Source of the DNA: Roseiconus lacunae
Lineage (GTDB): Bacteria; Planctomycetota; Planctomycetia; Pirellulales; Pirellulaceae
Length of the DNA: 64,000 nucleotides
Assembly (NCBI RefSeq): GCF_008312935.1
Contig: NZ_VSZO01000007.1
Location: forward strand, 310,001 to 374,000
Direction: 5' to 3'
Part shown: positions 36,609-45,334 of the stretch, one piece after another
Layout of the letters: each line of letters opens with the position of its first letter
Position numbering within the stretch: position 1 is the first letter of the stretch
Made by a program: the position numbers and the translations under genes
The notes under the pieces: generated by a model
The model's database searches: none
The model's input: the letters and a program-made list of their open reading frames with translations, nothing else
What the model was told of the DNA's origin: nothing

Positions 36609-37154
36609 ATGCGAATCTTGCTGGATGAAGAACAATTACAGGCCGGCGTGGAGCGACTGGCTACGGAAATTGACCGTTTCTATGGCAGCGATCGCCCAGT
36701 GACCGTGATCGCTGTGATGACTGGCAGTTTGGTGCTATTTGCCGATTTGATTCGCCGATTGTCGATGCCACAGCGAGTCGGCGTGATCCAGGCATCGAGC
36801 TATCGTGGGGGGACCGAGTCGGGCCAACTAGACGTGTCAAGCGACATGATGATCGACGTCGCCGACCGCGAAGTCCTACTGGTCGATGATATCTTCGACA
36901 CGGGGAAGACACTCGATCGCCTGACCGGGCTAATCAAAGAGAAGGGGGCCAAATCGGTGAAGACGGCCGTGCTGCTGCACAAACATCGACAGCACGAAGT
37001 TTCGCTGCGTCCCGACTTTGTTGCCTTCGAAATTCCCGACGAATTCGTCGTCGGATATGGTCTGGATTATTTGGACATGTACCGAAACTTGCCTTACTTG
37101 GCGGTTTTAGAACCAGCCGAAATCGAAGCTACGGAACATAAATCGAAGCAGTGA
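36609..37154 (+). CDS. hpt: hypoxanthine phosphoribosyltransferase
   Basis: 181 residues. The enzyme joins hypoxanthine (or guanine) to PRPP to give IMP (or GMP) in purine salvage, in the cytoplasm. The PRPP-binding motif EVLLVDDIFDTGKTLDR lies near 88-104. VMTGSLVLFADLIRRL and SYRGGTESG match the family's other active-site loops, and the C-terminal FVVGYGLDYLDMYRNLPYLA is typical. Its stop overlaps the GTG start of a glycosyltransferase by four bases (GTGA), so the salvage gene is translationally coupled to sugar-transfer genes, an unusual pairing. Confidence 0.95.
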   Translation: MRILLDEEQLQAGVERLATEIDRFYGSDRPVTVIAVMTGSLVLFADLIRRLSMPQRVGVIQASSYRGGTESGQLDVSSDMMIDVADREVLLVDDIFDTGKTLDRLTGLIKEKGAKSVKTAVLLHKHRQHEVSLRPDFVAFEIPDEFVVGYGLDYLDMYRNLPYLAVLEPAEIEATEHKSKQ

Positions 37155-38470
37155 GCCAGTCGGATCGCCGTTTACCAGAACTTGCTGGGACTAAATCGTC
37201 GCCGGGGTACGCCAATTGCCGCCCGAGAGTCCTAATGATCGGGCGGCATTTTTGGCCGCTCGGTGCGTTCGATGCTGCCGGACATTTGATGCAGCTTGCG
37301 ACGATGCTTTCCGCGGCCGGGTTTCAAGTCGACGTCGTGACACCTCGCCAAGCAAATGTCTGGTCAGAGCGGTTTCAGTTTCGCGAGTTTAATGTTCATC
37401 GCCCAATTCGAATGTTTCGCACCGGATGGTCCTCGCGCGGTGACCGATCGATCAGCAAATACATCAAGTCGCTGAAAGAATGGATCTGCGAAAACCGCTG
37501 TTCTCCCGATCTGATCTATTGCGACCAAGCGAGGGAAGAGTCGATCGCAGTCGTCGAAGCTGCGAAACAACTCGGCATTCCGTCGGTCGTTCGAATCGCT
37601 GGCAACGGATCGGCGAGCGATCTATTCGAAACCAAAGGCCGACGCAATGTGAAGCGTTGTTTGCAGGCCGCGGTACGAGCCGACGCGGTCGTGGTCAACT
37701 CAGGATCGGTCCAACGCCAATTGATTATCGACGGCTTTGACGGCGCGCCGACGTGTCGGATCCCGATCGGGGTAGTACGAGGCGCCGAAGCGTCGAGCAA
37801 CCTTAAGTCAGACTTGCGGGGTGCGATGGCAAAAATCAATGGCGACCTGCATGTGTTCGACACTGGTGTGGTTGTATTGTCCGTCGAACGGATGTCGGAC
37901 CAATCTGGACTGATGACGTTGGTCGAATCGGCAAGAGTACTGAGTGAACGATTGCCGAACTTATGCTATTGGTTCATCGGGGATGGGCCTAAACGTGATT
38001 CGATCTATTCGTATCTTAAAGGCGAAGGCTTGAGGCAGATGATGGCGATGCCGGGCTCGTTCGGACTTTTGTCGGACGTTTTTCAAGCGGCTGATCTGAT
38101 GGTGCACGCCGGCGATGATGGTTTCCAAAACCAGGTGCCCCTGGCAATCACGCACCGGCTACCACTGGTCATCGCGAACGGCGAAACGGCTCGAGAGTTC
38201 TTTGCCGTTTCACAACAGGAAGTTCAAGAGCAAATCGCGAGCGGACAATTTGAGACGGGGATCTACTGGTTCGATCCGGCTCGACCGAGAACGCTCCGGA
38301 TCGCGATCGAGACGATAACCCAGGATTTGGACCGAGCAGAAGCGAAGGCAACTGAACTGCGCAGGACGATGCAGACGGTCCGTGATGCGAGTGCTTCGCT
38401 GGAGCAGTACGCGCGTTTGTTTCGACGATTGATCGATGCCAAACGCAACGATGTGAACGACCTACCATGA
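37151..38470 (+). CDS. glycosyltransferase, GT4-like
   Basis: 439 residues. The N-terminal half has the GT-B opening (VLMIGRHFWPLGAFDAAGHL, then GFQVDVVTPRQ). The C-terminal half has VVLSVERMSDQSGLMTLVES, WFIGDGPKRDSIYSYL and a donor-binding region with VPLAITHRLPLVIANGETA. No signal or membrane segment; it probably works at the cytoplasmic face on a lipid-linked sugar. It overlaps hpt and the next glycosyltransferase by four bases on each side, so the three form one operon. Sugar donor unknown. Confidence 0.85.
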   Translation: MSQSDRRLPELAGTKSSPGYANCRPRVLMIGRHFWPLGAFDAAGHLMQLATMLSAAGFQVDVVTPRQANVWSERFQFREFNVHRPIRMFRTGWSSRGDRSISKYIKSLKEWICENRCSPDLIYCDQAREESIAVVEAAKQLGIPSVVRIAGNGSASDLFETKGRRNVKRCLQAAVRADAVVVNSGSVQRQLIIDGFDGAPTCRIPIGVVRGAEASSNLKSDLRGAMAKINGDLHVFDTGVVVLSVERMSDQSGLMTLVESARVLSERLPNLCYWFIGDGPKRDSIYSYLKGEGLRQMMAMPGSFGLLSDVFQAADLMVHAGDDGFQNQVPLAITHRLPLVIANGETAREFFAVSQQEVQEQIASGQFETGIYWFDPARPRTLRIAIETITQDLDRAEAKATELRRTMQTVRDASASLEQYARLFRRLIDAKRNDVNDLP

Positions 38471-39573
38471 AAATCAAACTGGCACTGATCATCCCGACGA
38501 TGGATCGCGGGGGCGCCGAAAAGCAGTTGTGTCTGCTGGCGTCGAACCTACCAAGCGATCATTTCGATGTCCATGTCTTTCTACTTACGCGCGACGGTCC
38601 GCTCCGCGAATCGCTGCGACGAGCGGGCATCGCCACGACGTTGATCGGCAAGCGATTCAAAGCCGATCCTTCGGCACTCTTTCGCCTTCGCGATGCCTTA
38701 AAAGAATTTGCACCGGACATTGTCCACACCTGGATATTTGCGGCCAACGCGTTCGGTCGGACCGCAGCGTTGATGGCCGGCGTTCCGGTGGTGATCGGAA
38801 GTGAACGCTGCGTCGATCCCTGGAAATCATGGTGGCATTTCCAAATAGATCGTGCCCTCTCGAAACGCTCGACGGCGATCACGACGAATAGTTCTGCCAT
38901 CGAAGCATTTTATGTTTCCCACGGTATCGATGCCAACAAATTTCGCGTGATCGCAAATGGAGTCTTACCGATCCACCCTTCGTCGATCGATCGCACCACG
39001 GCGTTTAAACGATTGGGTGTCCCGTCCAACCGAAAACTAATTCTGGCTGTGGGAAGACTCTGGGAACAAAAGCGATACCGAGATTTGATCTGGGCGGGCG
39101 AACTCGTCGGGGCGACGCGTCAGGACACGACGCTGATCGTCATCGGTGATGGCCCGCAGCATGATGAGCTCTTGCGATTTCGCGATGCGGTTACCACACC
39201 GCGTCATGTTGCGTTCGTCGGTGAAAGAGATGATGTATCGGACCTGTTGCCACATGCGGACTTATTTTGGAACGGCAGCGAGTACGAAGGACAGAGCAAT
39301 GCGATCATCGAAGCGATGCAGGCTTCGGTGCCGGTGATCGCATCAAACATTCCGGGCAACCGAGACCTTGTCATCGACGGTGTCACGGGGCGGCTGGCAC
39401 CACTCGGTGATCGCGCCGAATTTGCACGACATAGCATCGAACTATTGGACAATCCCGCGATGGCGAACGAACTTGCAGATTCGGCGCGAAACCGAATCAC
39501 GACAGAGTTTTCGGTCGAGAAAATGGTCGGCAAGCATGCGGCGCTGTATCGAGAGTTGATCGATCGCAGCTAG
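38467..39573 (+). CDS. glycosyltransferase family 4
   Basis: 368 residues with a clear GT-B/GT4 pattern. The N-terminal LALIIPTMDRGGAEKQLCLLA and FAPDIVHTWIFAANAFGRTAA are followed by KLILAVGRLWEQKRYRDLI, LIVIGDGPQHDELL and the donor-binding block EYEGQSNAIIEAMQASVPVI. It starts in the overlap ATGA with the previous glycosyltransferase. It is likely to act with it in assembling an exopolysaccharide or surface glycan; substrates are not inferable. Confidence 0.92.
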   Translation: MKIKLALIIPTMDRGGAEKQLCLLASNLPSDHFDVHVFLLTRDGPLRESLRRAGIATTLIGKRFKADPSALFRLRDALKEFAPDIVHTWIFAANAFGRTAALMAGVPVVIGSERCVDPWKSWWHFQIDRALSKRSTAITTNSSAIEAFYVSHGIDANKFRVIANGVLPIHPSSIDRTTAFKRLGVPSNRKLILAVGRLWEQKRYRDLIWAGELVGATRQDTTLIVIGDGPQHDELLRFRDAVTTPRHVAFVGERDDVSDLLPHADLFWNGSEYEGQSNAIIEAMQASVPVIASNIPGNRDLVIDGVTGRLAPLGDRAEFARHSIELLDNPAMANELADSARNRITTEFSVEKMVGKHAALYRELIDRS

Positions 39574-40049
39574 TCCTTGGGTAGCCAAACGAAAACTCTT
39601 GCAGGTTTGTCGATTGACTTAGAATTGCGGCAAAAGCAGACGCGTTTTGCTTGGCAAAAGTGGCGATCACGTACACGGCTTTCTCAGAATCAAAGGCGAC
39701 GAATGCCAGATCGATGCCCCCTCGGCGGGTTTCGCTACCTCAAACATTCGCGACACAATAGACGCCGGTTTGAACCGAGCTTGAGCGCATTCTCCAATTT
39801 TGACGGCAACCCTTGATAAAGCATTCCGTTCGTAACGATCACGCGAACGTCGGGCCGTCGAAAAGTAGCTGAAACGGCAGATTTGCTTCAGTTCAAAGTT
39901 GAGTACGCCTGCCGGACAGATAACATCAAGGCGTCAATTGAACCAGCGGCGATCAACGCCCGCGGGGATTGATGCCGGCACACCTCAGCGACGGAACTGG
40001 TGGAATCAATGCTGGCCCCACCCGAATACGCTTTTTCCAACCGACCTTT
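39574..40049. other. 476-nt gene-free stretch
   Basis: Nothing convincing apart from a small stem (TTTTGC/GCAAAA near 39650). It separates the glycosyltransferase operon from the next plus-strand gene. Confidence 0.35.
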
Positions 40050-40607
40050 ATGGACATGCGAGAGACCCGACGACAAACCTTCGACGAAGTCGATTTGTTG
40101 CTGGACAATGCAAGGTTACGAGACGAGTTGGAGCCCTACCGGGACGAATCGATCGACCCGTCGATCAATCGCATGCCGCTCCACGCCGAGAACGAGTACT
40201 TGGCATCCATGCTGGCTTGGGAACGGGCGCCCGCACTGCCGATCGCCGAATGGTTTAACCCGCCGCTGGATTTGATGCCGCCGGACTCACTCAGCGATGC
40301 CCAGCTATCGAGCTTGCTGAACAAAACGATCGAGCGGCTCTTTAGCAAGAATATTGTTCTGCGATGCACCGATCACTTGAGTGACCGCGAACTGTACATG
40401 ATCGTCTATCGCGACATCTTGCCGTGCTGCGAAAAGATGGTCGATGTGCCCGGCAAAGCGATCGAGTGGATGTGTGTCGAAGACACCGAAACATGGCTGC
40501 GTTACTACGCCAGCGCCGTCGAACGTCGTCGCTATCAAGAAGAACGTGGAATGCCGCTTCCCGCGGCAGAGACGCCTCCGTATCGACGTCAGTTGCCCGG
40601 TCAGTGA
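40050..40607 (+). CDS. hypothetical protein, conserved-looking
   Basis: About 185 residues from MDMRETRRQTFDEVDLLL; an upstream TTG at 39969 would add 27 residues with no protein-like character. No signal peptide or membrane segment. The body is acidic and helical (LHAENEYLASMLAWERAPAL, WFNPPLDLMPPDSLSDAQL, NIVLRCTDHLSDRELYMIVY, PCCEKMVDVPGKAIEWMCVE). I do not recognise the family, though the even codon use suggests a real gene. It converges with the GT2 gene, only 9 nt between stops. Confidence 0.7.
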   Translation: MDMRETRRQTFDEVDLLLDNARLRDELEPYRDESIDPSINRMPLHAENEYLASMLAWERAPALPIAEWFNPPLDLMPPDSLSDAQLSSLLNKTIERLFSKNIVLRCTDHLSDRELYMIVYRDILPCCEKMVDVPGKAIEWMCVEDTETWLRYYASAVERRRYQEERGMPLPAAETPPYRRQLPGQ

Positions 40608-40616
40608 CACAACGTG

Positions 40617-41534
40617 TTATTGATTCAATGTGGACGGAGGCGTGTCCGAATCGCGTGATTGGGAACGACCGGTGAAGCATCCGATCGCCCGGCCACACCA
40701 GCCAGGGTTTCGATAACGCCACATGCATGCGAAGGCGGCTAAGCCGTCTCGCCATGTGATCTTTTTTCCCTCGTCGTAGCTACGATAGTTATACCCCGTG
40801 GGGACTTCCGAAATCTGTACGCCCCTGGCGGCGACCTTGCTCGTGATTTCGGGTTCAAATCCGAAGCGACATTCACGGATCGCAATGGATCGGACCAAGT
40901 CGCCACGGAACGCTTTATGGCAAGTCTCCATGTCGGTCAGCGACTGACCGGTCATGCAGTTGCTTGTTACCGTCAGCGCCCAATTGCCGAGCCGATGCAA
41001 GAGCGACGGGTCTTCGATGTCTTCGAGATACCGCGAGCCGTAGACGACTTCGGCATCTCCGCGCAGTACTGGTTCGATCACAGTCAGCAAGTCCTTGGGA
41101 TCGTATTCGCTGTCTGCGTCTTGAATGGCAACGACACGACCTCGACTATGCCGGATTCCGAGTCGGACGGCAGAGCCTTTTCCATGGTTGCGGACACGGC
41201 GGACGATTTTGCGATTCGGGCGCTCGGGCAAGGAAGCCAGCCAGACGGACGTTCCGTCAGTGCTTGCATCGTCGACGATAATGGTTTCGGTCGACTCTGG
41301 CATGACCTCGTCGATTCGCGCCAACACATCCGGCAAAGTCTGTCGCTCGTTGAACACCGGGATAATCAAGCTGACGTCAAAGGCATAGTCAGATCGATCG
41401 ATTTGATCCAGGCGTTGATCGACGTCACCGAGCGTGTCCGAAATTCGCTGGATGACGGGTGCGATGTCGGCGGAATTCGATTCAGAAGAGGACACGTTAG
41501 ATTGGCTCGCCGTCGCAGGGCTGGGGTGGTTCAT
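40617..41534 (-). CDS. glycosyltransferase family 2, polyprenyl-phosphate mannosyltransferase-like
   Basis: 305 residues. The GT-A pattern is clear: VSLIIPVFNERQTLPDVLA, then ETIIVDDASTDGTSVWL, with the metal-binding DAD in IQDADSEYDPKDLL. GDAEVVYGSRYLED and LTDMETCHKAFRGDLVRSI are typical of dolichyl/polyprenyl-phosphate sugar synthases. A polar N-terminal extension (1-48) precedes the domain. No C-terminal membrane helices, so it may be a soluble or peripheral enzyme that charges a lipid carrier with sugar. Confidence 0.9.
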   Translation of the reverse strand: MNHPSPATASQSNVSSSESNSADIAPVIQRISDTLGDVDQRLDQIDRSDYAFDVSLIIPVFNERQTLPDVLARIDEVMPESTETIIVDDASTDGTSVWLASLPERPNRKIVRRVRNHGKGSAVRLGIRHSRGRVVAIQDADSEYDPKDLLTVIEPVLRGDAEVVYGSRYLEDIEDPSLLHRLGNWALTVTSNCMTGQSLTDMETCHKAFRGDLVRSIAIRECRFGFEPEITSKVAARGVQISEVPTGYNYRSYDEGKKITWRDGLAAFACMWRYRNPGWCGRAIGCFTGRSQSRDSDTPPSTLNQ

Positions 41535-42057
41535 TGAAAACGCTAAGCAGTTGACGCGGGCAGTGAATTGAGGGTGGACGTCGACAGCGTTCGCCTTCGA
41601 AAATAGCGTCCGCCTTCAAAACTGGCGTCTGTTTGCGTGAGGGCGCGCCCGGATGCGGCACTTCGATCCCAGGGACAAACCCTCACTCAGTAGCCTAGTT
41701 CGATCATACCGGTCATGCCGAGAACGCGATCGCTTGGGGGGCTCGCCAGAACGCTCACTCGTTCTGCCACAACGACTCGCCAGACCATTCTCCTTGGCGA
41801 GAATTGCGTTTCATTTCACCGAATGGCCGGATGGGAGGGGTTGGAGCGTTGACGATGATCCGTTCGGACGTGAAAACAGACGTTCCGCGATCCGTTCGAC
41901 ACGCTCGGAAAAAACGTGTACCGATACCGATGTGCGAATGCCAAGTTCAAATCAAACAAAGCATTCACTTCGGTCAACAGATCACGGTATTTTGGTGCAA
42001 CAAGACGCGTATCATATGATTGCGGGCCGCGTCCTTCCATTTTCATGATCGGGTCTT
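41535..42057. other. 523-nt gene-free stretch
   Basis: Divergent promoter region of the GT2 gene (-) and a membrane protein (+). A 131-codon plus-strand frame has an Arg/Ser-rich, non-protein-like product. No repeat copy. Confidence 0.4.
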
Positions 42058-42720
42058 ATGCCGTTGGAACCCTTTTTTCTGCTGATCGCACTGCTACCGC
42101 TGATCGCGTACCTGCTGCTGCTTTCTCTGATCCGTTTGAGTGGCCGGGTGCTGGTGACGACAGGCGGCCGAGACATCGCCGCTCTCGGGTTCGCAGTGAG
42201 CGGTTTGATCGCGATTGGCCCCGGCGAACTGTTTTTTCCAAAGGCCGCGGCGGGTACGTTTGGCCCCTGGGTCTGGATCGCCCTGGCAACATTTTATGCG
42301 TTGATTGTGACGCTGATCGCCTTGACGACACGCCCCCGATTGGTGGTTTACGGACGAACGCCCGAACAAATGCTAGACCCGTTGTTGGCCGCGGCCCGAG
42401 AAATGGATCCGGATGCCAGTTGTGACCAACAAGTGATGCAGATCTTCTTACCGCGATTAAAAGTCCACTTACGTGCGGCGGGAAACAAGGCGGTCGATTC
42501 GTCGACGATCGAATCCTTCGAACCGATCGTGAACCATGCGTTTTGGGAAGCACTGCTCGGTCACTTGCGTCAAAAAGCGTCGTTGACGCCACGCCCCACG
42601 CCGACGCGTGGGGCCACGATGCTGCTGATTGCACTCGGCATGGCGACTTACGTAGCCGTCCGAGCGATCGGCGAACGCCAGCAAGTCGTCGAAGGGTTTC
42701 GCCAGTGGCTGTGGCGGTGA
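42058..42720 (+). CDS. multi-pass membrane protein, unknown
   Basis: 220 residues. Three N-terminal helices (about 5-28, 40-58, 68-92) are followed by a soluble part (95-180) and a C-terminal helix (about 186-203, GATMLLIALGMATYVAVRAI). The soluble part contains GRTPEQMLDPLLAAAREMDP and HAFWEALLGHLRQK. Family not recognised. It converges with the RbsD/FucU-like gene 44 nt away, so it is monocistronic. Confidence 0.75.
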   Translation: MPLEPFFLLIALLPLIAYLLLLSLIRLSGRVLVTTGGRDIAALGFAVSGLIAIGPGELFFPKAAAGTFGPWVWIALATFYALIVTLIALTTRPRLVVYGRTPEQMLDPLLAAAREMDPDASCDQQVMQIFLPRLKVHLRAAGNKAVDSSTIESFEPIVNHAFWEALLGHLRQKASLTPRPTPTRGATMLLIALGMATYVAVRAIGERQQVVEGFRQWLWR

Positions 42721-42764
42721 CGCCATACGACCGACTTCTACCACCGCACGCCCGGACGCGTTAG

Positions 42765-43208
42765 CTACATTCGCACGCCGACGGTCAGCAAAATGTTTGC
42801 GTAGCGTTGTTGGTCGGCGGTCTGGATCGTTAAAACGTGGTCTTCGGTGCTGACGGATTTGTAAAAGTCCCATTTTTCGATCGGCTGAAGATCGAGGTCC
42901 AAGCCTTCCGATCGGATTGTCTCTCGATAGTCATCCCAGACCGGCGGATCACCATCGAGCGCGTAGGGGCCCTCTGTTTCGGTCTTCATCGTTTCGATTC
43001 GTTCGACGGGGATCGCCGAAATCACTGCCTCGAGGACTTGATTGCAGGTTGGGATCCCGGGCATGAGGTTCAAGCTGACCAATTCCGCTCGTGGCCCCCG
43101 CTTGCTGGCCGCCGGATAGTTACCGTCGGCGATCAGGATGGTGCTGTGGTGCCCCGAAGCTGCCAAAATGGAAGAGATCTGGGGGTGAATCAGTTTGTGG
43201 CGTAACAT
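42765..43208 (-). CDS. RbsD/FucU family protein (sugar mutarotase-like)
   Basis: 147 residues. The family converts between anomers of ribose or fucose to feed sugar uptake. MLRHKLIHPQISSILAASGH carries the conserved catalytic-region His. IADGNYPAAS, then ELVSLNLMPGIPTCNQVLEA and KWDFYKSVSTEDHVLTIQTA follow the FucU layout, ending with YANILLTVGV. No transporter or kinase gene is adjacent. Cytoplasmic. Fucose is the more likely substrate given planctomycete use of algal glycans, but that is inference. Confidence 0.9.
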   Translation of the reverse strand: MLRHKLIHPQISSILAASGHHSTILIADGNYPAASKRGPRAELVSLNLMPGIPTCNQVLEAVISAIPVERIETMKTETEGPYALDGDPPVWDDYRETIRSEGLDLDLQPIEKWDFYKSVSTEDHVLTIQTADQQRYANILLTVGVRM

Positions 43209-43255
43209 AATGGGATGCGGTTCTAGAACAGAAAACGAATGCGAGGCCGGCGGCC

Positions 43256-44452
43256 GTGTGGCAGCAACGACTTAACCTGGGAACTTACTTTCGCATCGGC
43301 GTGCATGTCCATTGGTCATTTGCGTTGCTCATTGCCTACATCGGGTACGCAGGATACCAAGATGGACTGCCGGGGACACTGTTCGGCATTTCGGTTTTGA
43401 TCGGGATGTTCTTTTGCGTGACGTTGCACGAATACGGCCACGCGTTGATGGCTCGGCAATTTGGCATCGAGACAATGGACATTACGCTATTCCCGATCGG
43501 TGGCGTGGCGCGGTTGATGAAGATTCCGCGTGTACCGTGGCAGGAGTTTCTGGTCGCCGTTGCCGGACCGGCGGTCAACGTTGTCATCCTGACGGTGTTG
43601 ATGACCGTCTGGTTGTTTCTTCCCGATGCCCTTCTGCCCTCTCCGCTGTCGATCTTTTTCAACGAGGTTTCCGAGGCAAGATTTGTGGAGATTGCCAACT
43701 CAATCTCCTGGCAGGGCTACATGGTTTCCATGGTGGGCGTCAACACGATTCTGATTTTGTTCAACATGATCCCTGCATTCCCGATGGACGGTGGGCGTGT
43801 TCTTCGCAGCGTATTGGCGATGGCTCTGGAGTATCGCTTGGCGACACGGATCGCGTCGAACATCGGAATCTTTTGCGCGATCTTGATGGGGTTGGTCGCG
43901 ATCTATTTTCAAGCCGTACCGGCGGGATTGGTCGCGATCTTCATTTGCTATGCCGGGATCTCCGAAGCGCGGCATGTTGACGTCGTCGAACCCCTGCGTG
44001 GTCACAGGGTCGAAGAGGCGATGATTACGGATCCCCCGTCGATAGCGATGTCGTCGACGGCAGCCGAAGCGATTGAGTTCTTCCGCAGTTGCCCGCTCAA
44101 AGCGGTCCCAATCGTTGACGAAGCCGATTACACGGTTGGAATGCTGTTGCTCTCCGACGTGATCAAGCGGCGAAACGAAGTCGACGCCGCTACCGGGAAA
44201 CAGGCGGCAATTGAGACGTCGTTCGATTCGGAAGTCTTGGAATCGGGCGTCTGTCATTTGCTCGCGACGATTCCGTGCACACAGTGGGCGCGTCACGATA
44301 TCCCGATCCTTTCGCCCGGGGCATCGTTGGAGACGATCGTGACCAGCTTGCCGCCGCAATTCCGCCAATTCCCTGTCACCGACCCGCACGGCCGATTGGT
44401 CGGATTGCTCGACCTGGATTCCCTTGGCGATCGGCTTGGCCTATTCGCTTGA
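43256..44452 (+). CDS. site-2 intramembrane metalloprotease with CBS pair
   Basis: 398 residues from a GTG with GAGG upstream. The zinc motif HEYGH is at residues 58-62, inside a membrane helix. The second catalytic motif, NMIPAFPMDGGRVLRS, lies near 170. At least four further hydrophobic segments are present. The C-terminal half is cytoplasmic, with two CBS-like modules (VEEAMITDPPSIAMSSTAAE near 256; ILSPGASLETIVTSLP near 350) that may bind a nucleotide and gate the protease. Such enzymes cut membrane-embedded regulators. It lies at the head of a co-directional run with the YqiJ-like, flotillin and AAA+ genes. Confidence 0.93.
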   Translation: MWQQRLNLGTYFRIGVHVHWSFALLIAYIGYAGYQDGLPGTLFGISVLIGMFFCVTLHEYGHALMARQFGIETMDITLFPIGGVARLMKIPRVPWQEFLVAVAGPAVNVVILTVLMTVWLFLPDALLPSPLSIFFNEVSEARFVEIANSISWQGYMVSMVGVNTILILFNMIPAFPMDGGRVLRSVLAMALEYRLATRIASNIGIFCAILMGLVAIYFQAVPAGLVAIFICYAGISEARHVDVVEPLRGHRVEEAMITDPPSIAMSSTAAEAIEFFRSCPLKAVPIVDEADYTVGMLLLSDVIKRRNEVDAATGKQAAIETSFDSEVLESGVCHLLATIPCTQWARHDIPILSPGASLETIVTSLPPQFRQFPVTDPHGRLVGLLDLDSLGDRLGLFA

Positions 44453-44518
44453 TCGACGAGAATTCTGTCGCGTTTTTTGCGCGATGAAGTTCTCTCGCGC
44501 CCCAACAAGTCGGCGTTC

Positions 44519-45334
44519 ATGCCCTACGCTAACGAGTCGGTACATGACTCATTTGACTCGTTTGGGCGTGGTGCTGTGGAAGAGGCTGTCAAAGAATTTC
44601 TCGATCGTATGTTCGTCGGACCGGTTTGGCCGGCTTCGGTGCTCGTTTGCTTGATGGTCCTGTACGCGTTGGTCGCCGTCATTGGATTGATCGACCTTGG
44701 ACTCGATGGTGATCTTGAAATGGACGGATCGCTGGACGTCGGTCCGGACCTCGATGGTTTAGACCTCGACGGAATCGAAGGGGTGGAGGTCGATGCCGGC
44801 GGCGGCAACGTTGACTTCGGCGATCTCGATGTCTCGCAGGGAGGACTGGCCGGTTTGATGACCGGCTTTGGTGCCATGACGATTCGGCTAACTAACTTCG
44901 GTCGTGTCCCGCTGATCATCTGGTTCGGCGTCTTCACAATCGTGTTTTGGGCGGTTTCGTATGGTTTGTGGCACGGATTTGATTCCAGCCACTACGCCGC
45001 GACGCTACTCCCGACGTTGTTGTGCACGATTCGCAACGGAGTGATCGCCATCGCTGCGACCAAACTTGTCACGCAACCGATCGTCGGTAAGTTCGATCCT
45101 CAACCGGGATACGACCGCGATCGGGTGTTGGGGGGAACTTGCGAAATTTCGTCGCTGAGCGCATCCCCCGCTTTTGGGCAAGCTAAGTTTCGGACGAATG
45201 CTGCGCCTTTGCTGCTAAATGTCCGTACTACCGGAGCAGAGATTCCAAAAGGAACGGAAGTACGGATTATAGACTTTGATCCATCACGGCGGATTTATAC
45301 CGTCACCGAAATCAAACCGGAGAACCAAACGTGA
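44519..45334 (+). CDS. YqiJ/NfeD-like membrane protein with OB-fold
   Basis: About 271 residues from an ATG at 44519; a TTG at 44477 would add 14. Membrane helices lie near 36-56 (PASVLVCLMVLYALVAVIGL), about 134-155 (LIIWFGVFTIVFWAVSYGL) and about 162-185. Between the first and second is an Asp/Gly-rich acidic segment (DGSLDVGPDLDGLDLDGIEG). The C-terminal 70 residues form an OB-like domain (GGTCEISSLSASPAFGQAKF, VRIIDFDPSRRIYTVTEI). This is the E. coli YqiJ/NfeD layout, where the protein pairs with a flotillin. The stop overlaps the flotillin start by four bases (GTGA), supporting the pair. Confidence 0.82.
   Translation: MPYANESVHDSFDSFGRGAVEEAVKEFLDRMFVGPVWPASVLVCLMVLYALVAVIGLIDLGLDGDLEMDGSLDVGPDLDGLDLDGIEGVEVDAGGGNVDFGDLDVSQGGLAGLMTGFGAMTIRLTNFGRVPLIIWFGVFTIVFWAVSYGLWHGFDSSHYAATLLPTLLCTIRNGVIAIAATKLVTQPIVGKFDPQPGYDRDRVLGGTCEISSLSASPAFGQAKFRTNAAPLLLNVRTTGAEIPKGTEVRIIDFDPSRRIYTVTEIKPENQT

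Noticed and set aside
41653-42048. 131-codon plus frame in the 523-nt gap
   Set aside because: Arg/Ser-rich product without domain or start site.
43312-43980. 222-codon plus frame inside the site-2 protease gene
   Set aside because: Different frame of a gene with an intact HEYGH motif; Arg/Asp-rich artificial composition.
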